Shown: positions 1-7,629 of the stretch, piece by piece
Position numbering within the stretch: position 1 is the first letter of the stretch
How the letters are laid out: every line of letters begins with the position of its first letter
Assembly: GCA_963841425.1 (NCBI GenBank)
Contig: CAWJCL010000004.1
Location: 69,178-133,177, forward strand
Reading direction: 5' to 3'
DNA: 64,000 nucleotides
Origin: DATEOR01 sp963841425
GTDB lineage: Bacteria > Actinomycetota > Thermoleophilia > Gaiellales > Gaiellaceae
Notes under the pieces: generated by a model
Told to the model about the DNA's origin: nothing
Seen by the model: the letters and a program-made list of their open reading frames with translations, nothing else
Database searches by the model: none
Position numbers and translations under genes: made by a program

Positions 1-1558
1 CGTTTTGGTTGGCTACCCACACTGCTCCCAGCCCGACGGCAACTGCGATCGGGCCCGAGCCAACCCGGGTCGTAGCCTCTGTCTTGCCGGTGTCGGGATC
101 GACCCGGTAGACGACGTTGTTCGAGTAGTCGGCGACCCATACCGCCCCGTCACCGAGACCGATGGCGGTGGGCTGTCCCGGAACGGCTATGGGTCCGTCC
201 GCTTTCGCGATATTGAGCGACGGATCGATGCTCGCCTGGACAAGCGACGGGGGGGCTGTGAGTCCGGCCCAAACTGAGTTCTGACTCGCGGTCAGGCCGC
301 ACGCAACCCTCTGCGTTGCCTCTCCGTGGCCCGAAGGGGGTGGGAGGGGGACCACCTCGAAATTCAGTGGTGATCCGTGTTCGTAGCGAACGAGGGCCGG
401 GTTCGTGTTCGCGTTGCAGGAATCGAGAATCCAAACCTCGTCTCCGGCTACTGCCATATTCTCAGGAGTGCCTCCGATGCCCTGAGTGCTCCGAAGCTCG
501 CGCGTTTCTGGGTTGATACGCGAGAGCGTCTGGCTGTTGAAGTTGAGGATCCAGAGGCCCTCTTCGTTGACACCAATGGGGCCGGGGCTGTCGCCGACGG
601 TGACGGCGTCCACGATGCTGTCGTTGGTTGGGTCGATGACGGCGACCGAGTTCGGATTCACCACCACCGAGCCCGAGTCGTCGCCCCCCGTGAGGAAGAT
701 CGCGAGAATGGTGGCAAGGGCTGCTACGGCGAGGACGCCCCCGAGGGGGAGCAGCCAACTCCGCCGCCGGAGAGGAGCGCCTTCGCCCATTCGCGGCGGC
801 TGCTTCGGGGCTGCTCCCAGCGCGGGATCGTGCTCGAGGATCCGTCGCTGCAGCGTGCGCAGCTCAGGGCTCGGCTCGACGCCCAGCTCCTCGACGAGCG
901 TCCTGCGCCCGTCCTGGTAGACGGCCAGCGCGTCCGCTTGGCGCCCGGCGCGGTAGAGCGCGAGCATGAGCTGACCGCGCAGCCGCTCGCGAAGCGGGTT
1001 CTCTTTGACAAGCTCCTCGAGCTCGCCTGTGACGGCCGAATGGCGGCCGATTGCGAGATCTGCGTCGATCCGCTCTTCGAGCGCTGCGAGGCGGGCTTCG
1101 GTAAGGCGCGCAATGGCAGGTTGGGCGAAGTCCTCGTAGGACAGGTCGGCGAGGGGTGGGCCGCGCCAAATCCCGAGCGCCTCGCGCAAGAGGGCAGCGC
1201 GCTTCTCGGCGCTCTCCTCGCCCGACGCCTGCTCGACGAGGCGCTCGAAGCGCTCGCGGTCGAGCTCGCCCTCACCCACGCGCACGACGTAGCCAGGCGA
1301 TTGTGTAGCCAGGACACCGTCGGTGCCCGAGCCCGCCTGCAGCACCTTGCGCAGCTGGGAGACGAGCACCTGCACCGCCTTCGATCCGGACTCGGGCGGC
1401 TCCGCCCCCCACAAGTCGTCCAGCAGCCGGTCGGTGGAGACGACCTCGTTCGCATGCAGGAGGAAGAGCGCCAAGAGGGCGCGCTGCCGGTGTCCTCCCA
1501 GGGCGAGGGGGCGCCCCTGATCGAGGACTTCGAGCGGTCCGAGGATGCGGTACTCCAT
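1..1558 (-). CDS. BTAD-family transcriptional regulator with membrane helix and beta-propeller (3' end off window)
   Basis: The frame starts at ATG 1558 (MEYRILGPLEVLDQG) and stays open to position 1, so the C-terminus lies outside the window. An OmpR/SARP-type winged helix (about residues 1-90) is followed by a BTAD helical repeat domain (about 95-245, including LYRAGRQADALAVYQDGRR), one transmembrane helix (about 267-288) and YVTN-type propeller repeats with blades such as GAVWVADYSNNVVYRVD. SARP/BTAD proteins activate transcription; the inferred topology is DNA-binding domain inside, propeller outside, i.e. a one-component surface sensor. At least 519 residues are present. It is divergent from the secreted protein gene at 1704. 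The longer plus-strand frame over the same bases has no domain and is antisense. Confidence 0.9.
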   Translation of the reverse strand, partial: MEYRILGPLEVLDQGRPLALGGHRQRALLALFLLHANEVVSTDRLLDDLWGAEPPESGSKAVQVLVSQLRKVLQAGSGTDGVLATQSPGYVVRVGEGELDRERFERLVEQASGEESAEKRAALLREALGIWRGPPLADLSYEDFAQPAIARLTEARLAALEERIDADLAIGRHSAVTGELEELVKENPLRERLRGQLMLALYRAGRQADALAVYQDGRRTLVEELGVEPSPELRTLQRRILEHDPALGAAPKQPPRMGEGAPLRRRSWLLPLGGVLAVAALATILAIFLTGGDDSGSVVVNPNSVAVIDPTNDSIVDAVTVGDSPGPIGVNEEGLWILNFNSQTLSRINPETRELRSTQGIGGTPENMAVAGDEVWILDSCNANTNPALVRYEHGSPLNFEVVPLPPPSGHGEATQRVACGLTASQNSVWAGLTAPPSLVQASIDPSLNIAKADGPIAVPGQPTAIGLGDGAVWVADYSNNVVYRVDPDTGKTEATTRVGSGPIAVAVGLGAVWVANQN

Positions 1559-1703
1559 CGCCGTGCGCTGAACGTACCACGGTCTCGTGCGGCCTTTACC
1601 ACGCTCTTGCCGCGCTCCTACCGGCCAGATACCGAGCCCGAGCCCGCCCGTTACCGCCCACCTCAATGCTCGCCTCGTCCTGTCACGACGAAAGGAGCTC
1701 GAG

Positions 1704-2072
1704 ATGACGAAGTGGACGACATATCTGGCGGCGACTCTTGGGGCGCTCGTGTTTGCGCTTCCCGCCACCGCACAGGGGAACGGCCAGTATGCGCGTACGC
1801 TGGGTGAGCGGGCACAGGCGGGCGCGGCGCTCTCGGAGCAGGTCGAGCGGGCGCGCGCGCGGAGCGAGCTCGAGTCGGCGTTGACCAAGCGCGGCGAGGC
1901 TCTCAACGACGTCTACGCGGTGCCAAAGGCCACCGAGCCGGCCGGCGAGGCCGGGTTCGCCTGGGACGCAGCGGCGAGTGGGGCCGGCGTCACGCTGGTG
2001 CTCGTGCTGGGCGCGTTGGCGATCGCCTTCCTCGTGCGCCGCGGCCGCCGGCCAGCGAGCGAAGCCGTCTAG
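1704..2072 (+). CDS. small secreted protein with C-terminal membrane anchor
   Basis: A 122-residue protein of unknown function. ATG 1704 was chosen over an upstream start because AAAGGAG lies at 1691-1697 and the protein then begins with a signal peptide (MTKWTTYLAATLGALVFALPATA, cleavage expected near residue 23). A charged, probably helical middle (about residues 30-85) precedes FAWDAAASGAG, a transmembrane helix (about 95-112) and a basic tail RRGRR. The same plan (signal peptide, charged stretch, W-[DN]-A-G motif, helix, basic tail) recurs in the gene at 63408. It is probably a cell-surface anchored protein; the exact role is unknown. A perfect hairpin follows the gene. Confidence 0.75.
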   Translation: MTKWTTYLAATLGALVFALPATAQGNGQYARTLGERAQAGAALSEQVERARARSELESALTKRGEALNDVYAVPKATEPAGEAGFAWDAAASGAGVTLVLVLGALAIAFLVRRGRRPASEAV

Positions 2073-2091
2073 TCTTGCCGACATCGCAGAG

Positions 2092-2124
2092 GTCAGAGGG
2101 GCCGCCAAATGCGGCCCCTCTGAC
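2092..2124 (+). terminator. hairpin terminator after the small secreted protein
   Basis: GTCAGAGGGGCCGC (2092-2105) and GCGGCCCCTCTGAC (2111-2124) form a perfect 14-bp stem with a CAAAT loop, 19 nt after the stop codon at 2072. There is only a weak T-tract, so this may be an intrinsic terminator of the high-GC type. A second hairpin (CGGCGGGC 2137-2144 with GCCCGCCG 2149-2156) follows. Confidence 0.7.
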
Positions 2125-2555
2125 GTTGGAGTCCCACGGCGGGCGTGCGCCCGCCGAGCGCATCGAGTGGGATCGGCTTGCTCGCATGCGATTCCCGGAC
2201 GGGATCAACGTCAAGATCACCGTGAGGATGGTTCGCACTGTTCGGCCCGAACGGCGCCGGCAAGACAAACATCGTCCAGATCTTCTGACCCTCCTCCCGC
2301 CCACGCGGCGAGGTCGAGGTCAGCACGTAGCGCCTCACGGGGGCAGTACTTACAGGGTTGCGGAGGGCGGGTCGGGAGAGTCCTGCGTTGCATGACCTGG
2401 CAACGATTGGCTCATATGCCGGACGTCGTTGGGTCTCAGCTGTGGTTCGAATCACGTTCGGGCATGGTGCTCGACACCTCCTGTCAAATCTCGCGAGCAA
2501 GGATGTTGAAGCCGTGCCGACTTTGGCTACGGCGTACGGCCTCAACGAGAGATGG
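2125..2555. other. decayed intergenic region
   Basis: No intact gene is visible. The stretch holds a second hairpin (2137-2156), an ABC-ATPase Walker A relic (2238-2313) and a T-arm-like box GGTTCGAATC (2444-2453) without the rest of a tRNA. Open frames here are short and show no family pattern. The mixture suggests debris of older insertions or deletions between the secreted protein gene and the TolB-like gene. Confidence 0.5.
2238..2313 (+). pseudogene. ABC transporter ATPase relic (Walker A fragment)
   Basis: Bases 2238-2288 read LFGPNGAGKTNIVQIF then stop, an almost canonical Walker A of a drug-export type ABC ATPase (family pattern G-L-L-G-P-N-G-A-G-K-T-T-T). Just after, with frame slips, the bases at 2292-2319 read like LLPPT...GEVEVST, matching the usual L-R-P-T-S-G-E-V segment that follows Walker A. 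Nothing upstream or downstream continues the domain. It is best read as a remnant of a deleted ATPase gene. What is seen is the motif; the family is inferred from the motif alone. Confidence 0.55.
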
Positions 2556-3505
2556 CTAGGGGATGCGGGGCCGCCACCCGGGAAATGCAGCCGGGCGATC
2601 GCCAAGGAGCTCCGTTAAATCACTTCCATCCTCTCGTACTGCACAAAGGACGGGCTGCCCGTTTGGCCCGTTGCACTGGAAGGTGATGAAGGGCCCGGGC
2701 GCCCAGGCCCCCGGAACACCCCCTTCGCCCGTCACCTCATGCTTGTTCGTGCCGTCCGCGTTCATGATCCAGATGCCTTCTCCGCGGCCCCACGCAATCT
2801 TCTTGCCGTCCGGCGACCACATCGGCCAATTGTTGTAGGGAGAGGGGTCGTGGGTCAGTCGCGTCAGGTTGGCCCCATCGGAGCGGATCGTGTAGATGTC
2901 AAACCCGCCGTCATTCACGAAGGTGAATGCAATCGTGTTGCCGGTCGGAGACCAGGAGGCGTATTGCGCCTCGTGGTGGAGACCGGTGAGTCGCCGTATG
3001 TCTGAGCCATCGGGTCGCATGACGTAGAGACTGTTCGGCCGGCCCGATGTCGTGGTTGCGGCCGTGACGAGGTGCCGACCGTCTGGCGGCCAGGACGGAG
3101 CCCAACCGCGCAATCCTGTCACCTTCGTGAGATTGATTGCTCGGGATCCATCTGCATCGATCACCATGAGTGGGGTGTGATCCTCGTCTACGGGGAGCCA
3201 GCGAAAGGCGATGTGCCCCCGTCGGGAGACCAATAAGGCTGATGCTTTTCACCTCCTAAATGATCGATCTGTCTGGCATCGGTCCCGTCCGCGTTCGCCG
3301 CAAACAGGTACGTCGGGCCGCCTGCCTGTGGTGCCGCGACGTATGCGAGCGTCCAACCTTCAAGCTCGTCGAGCAGGTCGCTCCTCGGCCGCGTTGGTTT
3401 GACCGCCTTACCGCCAGAGCCACCACCCAGAGTGCAACTCAGCGCGCCGGTGATTAGAAGCGACGCGAGGACCGCGGCCAGCGCCGCTACCGGCAAGGTT
3501 CGCAT
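2556..3505 (-). pseudogene. TolB/PD40-type beta-propeller lipoprotein, frameshifted
   Basis: Starts at ATG 3505 with GGAAAGGAAG upstream; signal peptide MRTLPVAALAAVLASLLITG and a lipobox-like ALSC at about residue 22. PD40/TolB repeats follow (YLFAANADGTDARQI, YWSPDG, LYVMRPDGSDIRRLTG, MWSPDGKKIAWGRG, IWIMNADGTNKHEVTG). The frame breaks near 3213-3220: the first frame reads YWSPDGGTSPFAGSP then stops, while the next frame continues HIAFRWLPV. One missing base, next to a run of five C, explains it; the span of 950 nt is one short of a multiple of three. Either a recent pseudogene or a sequence error. An intact protein would be an anchored surface propeller of unknown ligand. Confidence 0.8.
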
Positions 3506-3908
3506 CTGGACTTCCTTTCCCGCGAGAGCGTCGGTTTCCATGCAGATACACGGCGGCGTGACGAAAAGTTCCGTCGCAAGCAGGTCACGATTCGGCAATC
3601 GCCGTCTCGACGAGTTCTATTCGGTCACGGTTAGAAGTCGACGTGCGACTCGAGGTGCATCGTCATCGGACTACCGGATTTGTTGCCGTCAGGTCAGCGC
3701 TCAATTGACCGCCGGTCTTCCCGGCCGGTCATCCTTCTCCGGGGATTACCGGCTTAGGCCGGCTTCTTAGGGCGATTTTCAGGCCGATTCCCGCGCGGGA
3801 TCTGCGTGGGATGAAAAGAAGCCGGCGGTCACTCGAGCCCGCGGATCATGAGGGTGATCGCATGACTACTCTCTGAGCGGTCGGAGTGCTCGGGCGTTAG
3901 CCTGGACC
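3506..3908. other. intergenic region, no gene seen
   Basis: About 400 bases between the divergent TolB-like gene and the TPR-LuxR gene. I see no convincing coding frame. Around 3710-3780 there are short CCGG-rich inverted repeats (for example CCGGC 3750-3754 with GCCGG 3759-3763). The promoters of both flanking genes should lie here; no clear consensus could be fixed. Confidence 0.5.
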
Positions 3909-5585
3909 ATGAGCGAAGGGAAGGCGGTGACCATGGGCGGCGCGCTCGTTCGCGGTCGAGAAGCATTCCGGCGGCGTGAGTGGGCCGAGGCGTACGCGCG
4001 GCTCACGGCCGCGGATCGCGAGGATGGGCTCGATGCGCCCGACCTCGAGGAAGCCGCGCTGGCCGCGTACCTAACGGGAAGGGATGCGGAGTGTGAGGAT
4101 CTTTGGGCGCGCGCGCATCGGGGCTGGCTTGACCAGGGTGAGCAATGTCGAGCGGCCAGGTGCGCCTTCTGGCTCGGCTTCCCGCTGCTCCTGAAAGGCG
4201 AAGGGGCGCGGGGCGGAGGCTGGCTCGCCCGCGGCGCGCGGCTTCTCGACGAGCGCGGCAGCAAGTGTGCCGAGATTGGCCTACTGCTCGTCCCGGTCGG
4301 GCTCCAGGCCTTGAGAGACGGCGATCCGGCGAGTGCCCTCGAGATCTTCGGCCGAGCGGAGGAAATCGGCGAGCGCTCGGGGGACCCGGACGTGCTCGCG
4401 TTCGGTCTGCTCGGTCGGGGCCAGGCGCTGATCGCGCTCGAGGACATCGCTCAAGGCGTCTCACTGCTCGACGAAGCGATGGTGATCGTCACCGCCGACG
4501 AGGTGTCACCGGTCACTGCCGGCGTCGTCTACTGCGCCGTGCTCCTCGCCTGTCAAAAGACATTCGACCTGGCTCGGGCGGAAGAGTGGACGGCTGCACT
4601 GATCCGCTGGTGCGACTCGCAGCAGGATCTCGTTCCCTTCCGAGGCGACTGCCTCGTCCACAGGGCCGAGATCCTCCAAGTTCGTGGCGAGTGGTCGGAG
4701 GCGCTGGCTGACGCGAACCGGGCCTGCTCCTGGCTCGCCGGGCATGGTGGAGAGGGCCGTGCCTACTACCGGCTCGGCGAGCTCCACCGACTGCGCGGCG
4801 AGTTCGCGGATGCGGACCGCGACTACCGTGCGGCGAGCGCTGCAGGACACCAGCCGCAACCTGGCTGCGCCCTGCTCCGGCTGGCGCAAGGTCACATCGA
4901 GGCAGCGGAGGCGATGATCGACGGGGCACTCGAAAACGCGCGCGACGGCGTCGCGAGAGCCGGAGTCCTGCCCGCCTACGTGGAGATTGCGCTGGCCCGG
5001 CAAGACCTCCCTGCTGCCCGGAGCGCGGCGGACGACCTCTGCGCGCTCGCCAGAGAGTACGACGCCGCGCTCCTCCACGCCGTCGCAGCTCACTCTCTCG
5101 GGGTCGTGCTGCTCGCTGAAGGCAAGGCGCGAGCGGGAGTCGCGCTCCTCCAGGAGAGCTGCGCCTGCTGGCAGGAGCTGTCGGCGCCGTACGAAGTGGG
5201 GCGCACACGGGTCGTGATCGCGAGCGCATGGCGTGCGCTCGGCGACGACGAAAGCGCCGGGATGGAGCTCGACGCCGCGCGGGGCATCTTCGCCCGCCTC
5301 GGCGCCGTCCCTGATCTGGAAGGGGTCGACCGCCTCAGCGGCCGGATGGAGGCTGAGTCGCAGGCGGGCCTGACCGGCCGAGAGCTGGAGGTGCTCGCCC
5401 TCGTCGCGGGAGGTCGCACCAACCAACAGATCGCCCACGCGCTCGTGATCAGCCCGCACACCGTCCGGCGCCACCTGCAGAACATCTTCCGCAAGCTCGG
5501 CGTCCCCTCACGTGCCGCAGCGACCGCGTTCGCCCTTCAGCACGGCCTCGTCGAGAGCGGAGGCGTGGCACAAACGGACCACTAG
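3909..5585 (+). CDS. TPR-containing LuxR-family transcriptional regulator
   Basis: A 558-residue protein made of helical TPR-like repeats over about residues 10-480 (for example GEWSEALADANRACSWLAG, REYDAALLHAVAAHSLGVV) with a C-terminal LuxR/GerE helix-turn-helix (about 490-550): LTGRELEVLALVAGGRTNQQ then ISPHTVRRHLQNIFRKLGV. There is no Walker A, so it is not a MalT/LAL ATPase; it probably senses through protein-protein contact. The first ATG (3909) has no clear ribosome site; ATG 3933 is preceded by GAAGGGAAGG and may be the true start. It stands alone, 118 bases before a methyltransferase gene. Confidence 0.85.
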   Translation: MSEGKAVTMGGALVRGREAFRRREWAEAYARLTAADREDGLDAPDLEEAALAAYLTGRDAECEDLWARAHRGWLDQGEQCRAARCAFWLGFPLLLKGEGARGGGWLARGARLLDERGSKCAEIGLLLVPVGLQALRDGDPASALEIFGRAEEIGERSGDPDVLAFGLLGRGQALIALEDIAQGVSLLDEAMVIVTADEVSPVTAGVVYCAVLLACQKTFDLARAEEWTAALIRWCDSQQDLVPFRGDCLVHRAEILQVRGEWSEALADANRACSWLAGHGGEGRAYYRLGELHRLRGEFADADRDYRAASAAGHQPQPGCALLRLAQGHIEAAEAMIDGALENARDGVARAGVLPAYVEIALARQDLPAARSAADDLCALAREYDAALLHAVAAHSLGVVLLAEGKARAGVALLQESCACWQELSAPYEVGRTRVVIASAWRALGDDESAGMELDAARGIFARLGAVPDLEGVDRLSGRMEAESQAGLTGRELEVLALVAGGRTNQQIAHALVISPHTVRRHLQNIFRKLGVPSRAAATAFALQHGLVESGGVAQTDH

Positions 5586-5703
5586 CCGGGCTCGTCGATG
5601 TTGGTACGTGCGGGCGATGCGGGCGGCAACGGCTGCCCCTAGCGTGGTGCAAACAAGCGAGCGCGATTCCGCGCGGTGCGGGTCGCACGAGGGAGGCGCT
5701 GTC

Positions 5704-6513
5704 ATGACCCAGCAGGCTTCGTACGAGACCATGACCGGCGGCCCGCCGGCCAACTACGAACGCTATTTCGTCCCCGCTATCGGCGGGCCGCTCGCCCACG
5801 CCCTGATTGCGCTCGCGGAGCTCCGACCCGGCGAGCAGGTGCTCGACGTCGCCTGCGGAACCGGTGTCGTCACCAGGCTTGCAGCCGAACGGGTCGGTGA
5901 CGGTGACGTCGTCGGGGTCGACCTGAACACGGGCATGCTGGACGTCGCTCGAAACGTCGCCCGCGGCACTGCCATCGAGTGGCATGAGGCGAGCGCCGAG
6001 GCCCTCCCGCTGGGCGACGAGACGTTCGATGTGGTGCTCTGCCAGATGGGCCTCCAGTTCTTCTCCGACAGGCCGGCCGCATTGCGCGAGATGCGGCGCG
6101 TGCTCAGGTCCCGCGGTCGTGTCATCCTGAACGTTCCCGGCCCGACGCCGCCCCTGTTCGGCGTCCTCGAGCGGGCGCTGAGCCAAGGCGTCGGCCCGGA
6201 GGCGGCAGGATTCGTGGCGACCGTCTTCTCGCTTCACGACGTGGACGAGATCCGCGGGCTCTTCGCGGCCGCCGGCTTCACGGACGTACAGGCGCGCTCG
6301 GAGCCCGAGACGCTGTCGCTACCGACGGCAGAGGATTTTCTCTGGCAGTACGTCTACAGCACGCCACTGGCGGGCGTTGTGGCGGGGGTGGACGAGGACG
6401 CTCGCGCCGCCTTGGAGCGGGAGGTCGTCGCCGGCTGGGAACCGTACACCGATGCTGACGGCCGGCTCATCCTCGAGGTCGACATGACTACGGTCACCGC
6501 ACGCAGAACGTGA
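5704..6513 (+). CDS. class I SAM-dependent methyltransferase
   Basis: A 269-residue protein of the UbiE/Methyltransf_11 type. ATG 5704 is chosen over the longer frame because of GGGAGGCG just upstream. Motif I reads VLDVACGTGVVTRLA (about residues 45-59), followed by the acidic VVGVDLNTGMLDVA, the motif IV region FDVVLCQMGLQFFSD and the post-motif MRRVLRSRGRVILNV. The substrate cannot be read from sequence; the overall look (QQASYETMTGGPPANYERYF) resembles small-molecule methyltransferases often found in actinobacteria. It is probably monocistronic. Confidence 0.88.
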   Translation: MTQQASYETMTGGPPANYERYFVPAIGGPLAHALIALAELRPGEQVLDVACGTGVVTRLAAERVGDGDVVGVDLNTGMLDVARNVARGTAIEWHEASAEALPLGDETFDVVLCQMGLQFFSDRPAALREMRRVLRSRGRVILNVPGPTPPLFGVLERALSQGVGPEAAGFVATVFSLHDVDEIRGLFAAAGFTDVQARSEPETLSLPTAEDFLWQYVYSTPLAGVVAGVDEDARAALEREVVAGWEPYTDADGRLILEVDMTTVTARRT

Positions 6514-6678
6514 GCACGGGACCTGCTTCGTCGGCGAGCTGATCTGAGTCACCTTCAAGGAACACTGACCCAACGCTGAGCGGGGGCCCTGGGAATCCGC
6601 CTGCTCGGCGGGTAGCTGTAGAGGAGCCGAGCGAATACGCGAGCGGGGCCCGCTCAAATCGAAGACGAAGGAGGCTCC

Positions 6679-7137
6679 ATGCAGGTCAACGAGATCATGA
6701 CCAGAGACCCTCTATCTGTGAGAGCGCGTGGCACGGTCAAGGAAGCAGCAGAAGGTATGCGCGAGCACGGCATCGGCGCGCTCCCGGTCGTCGACGAGCG
6801 AGACGAGCTCGTGGGCATGGTGACCGACAGGGACATCGCAATCCGCGGAGTCGCGGACGGCCTCGGTTCGGAGACGCCGGTCGAGCGCGTGATGACGACC
6901 GAGCTCCTCTTCGCGAGCTCCTCCGACGAGCTCGACGACGTTCTCTCCTTCATGGGCGAGCGACAGGTCAGGCGGCTCCCGGTCATCGAGGAGAGGAAGC
7001 TCGTCGGCATTGTCTCCCAGGCGGACATCGCGGCCGTCGCAAAGCCCCGTCACGCTGCCGAGACGCTGCGCAGCGTCTCCGAGCCGGCTGCGAGCAATGC
7101 CGAGCTCCGGCAAGGCGGCGCCGGCTTATTCAGCTGA
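6679..7137 (+). CDS. CBS domain pair protein
   Basis: A 152-residue protein consisting of two CBS motifs (about residues 5-60 and 70-128): TRDPLSVRARGTVKEAAEGM with LPVVDERDELVGMVTDRDIA, and ERVMTTELLFASSSDELDDV with LPVIEERKLVGIVSQADIA. CBS pairs bind adenosyl ligands such as AMP, ATP or NADH and are frequent stand-alone stress proteins (the mycobacterial hypoxic response protein Hrp1 is one). GAAGGAGG precedes the ATG at a good distance. It converges tail to tail with the STAS gene, with nine bases between stops. Confidence 0.92.
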   Translation: MQVNEIMTRDPLSVRARGTVKEAAEGMREHGIGALPVVDERDELVGMVTDRDIAIRGVADGLGSETPVERVMTTELLFASSSDELDDVLSFMGERQVRRLPVIEERKLVGIVSQADIAAVAKPRHAAETLRSVSEPAASNAELRQGGAGLFS

Positions 7138-7146
7138 GCCCTCGGG

Positions 7147-7533
7147 TCAGGCTGCAAGCGCCTGCCGCGCCCGGCGCGTCGCCACTGCGGTGAAGGCGTC
7201 CCCGACCGCCGGCGACAGCTCGAAGTCGATTCGCAACCCGACGATCCCGAGGCACCAGAGGACGGTTTCGTCCTCGCACGCCAGCGTGATCCTCGACCCG
7301 AGACATGAGGCGCGACGGCCCGTTGCCGCGAGCTCTTCGAGGGCGGCCGCATCGAAGGACGGAACGTCCTTGAGCTCCACGACGATTTCCTCGGCACCCT
7401 GGTCGAGGATCCGATTGAGGTCGGCGACGACGGACGTTATGGAGGTCCCGTCGAGCGGGCCTTTCCAGGAGACGAAAAACGTCCCTTCGGTGATGAGGTA
7501 CGTGGCCAAGCGCGTTTCTCCCACGCCCGGCAC
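7147..7533 (-). CDS. STAS-domain protein (anti-sigma antagonist-like)
   Basis: A 128-residue protein with a STAS-like fold pattern: GTFFVSWKGPLDGTSITSVV, IVVELKDVPSFDAAALEELA, then ASCLGSRITLACEDETVLWC. In anti-anti-sigma factors the loop after the third strand carries a phosphorylatable serine (D-S-S/T-G); here it reads FDAAALEEL, so the serine is absent and regulation by an anti-sigma kinase in the usual way is unlikely. The start is uncertain: GTG 7533 gives MPGVGETRLATYL, GTG 7524 is an alternative, and neither has a good ribosome site. A MEDS/HATPase protein at 19852 belongs to the same signalling type but is not linked. Confidence 0.75.
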   Translation of the reverse strand: MPGVGETRLATYLITEGTFFVSWKGPLDGTSITSVVADLNRILDQGAEEIVVELKDVPSFDAAALEELAATGRRASCLGSRITLACEDETVLWCLGIVGLRIDFELSPAVGDAFTAVATRRARQALAA

Positions 7534-7629
7534 CCTAGGGCGGCGCTCACGGCGTCTTCGCAGGAGGGGTTCAGGCGATCCTCAACGTTTGCTGAGGGTC
7601 GTTCGGCTGTCGTTGGGCCCACCGGAAGT

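Noticed and set aside
377..1807. A long plus-strand open frame of 476 codons.
   Set aside because: It lies codon-on-codon antisense to the BTAD/propeller gene; only the minus strand gives recognisable domains. Long antisense frames are normal at this GC content.
2444..2453. GGTTCGAATC, identical to the T-arm core of many tRNAs.
   Set aside because: No T-stem partner, acceptor stem or D-arm could be paired around it, so no tRNA gene is called; at most a degenerate remnant.
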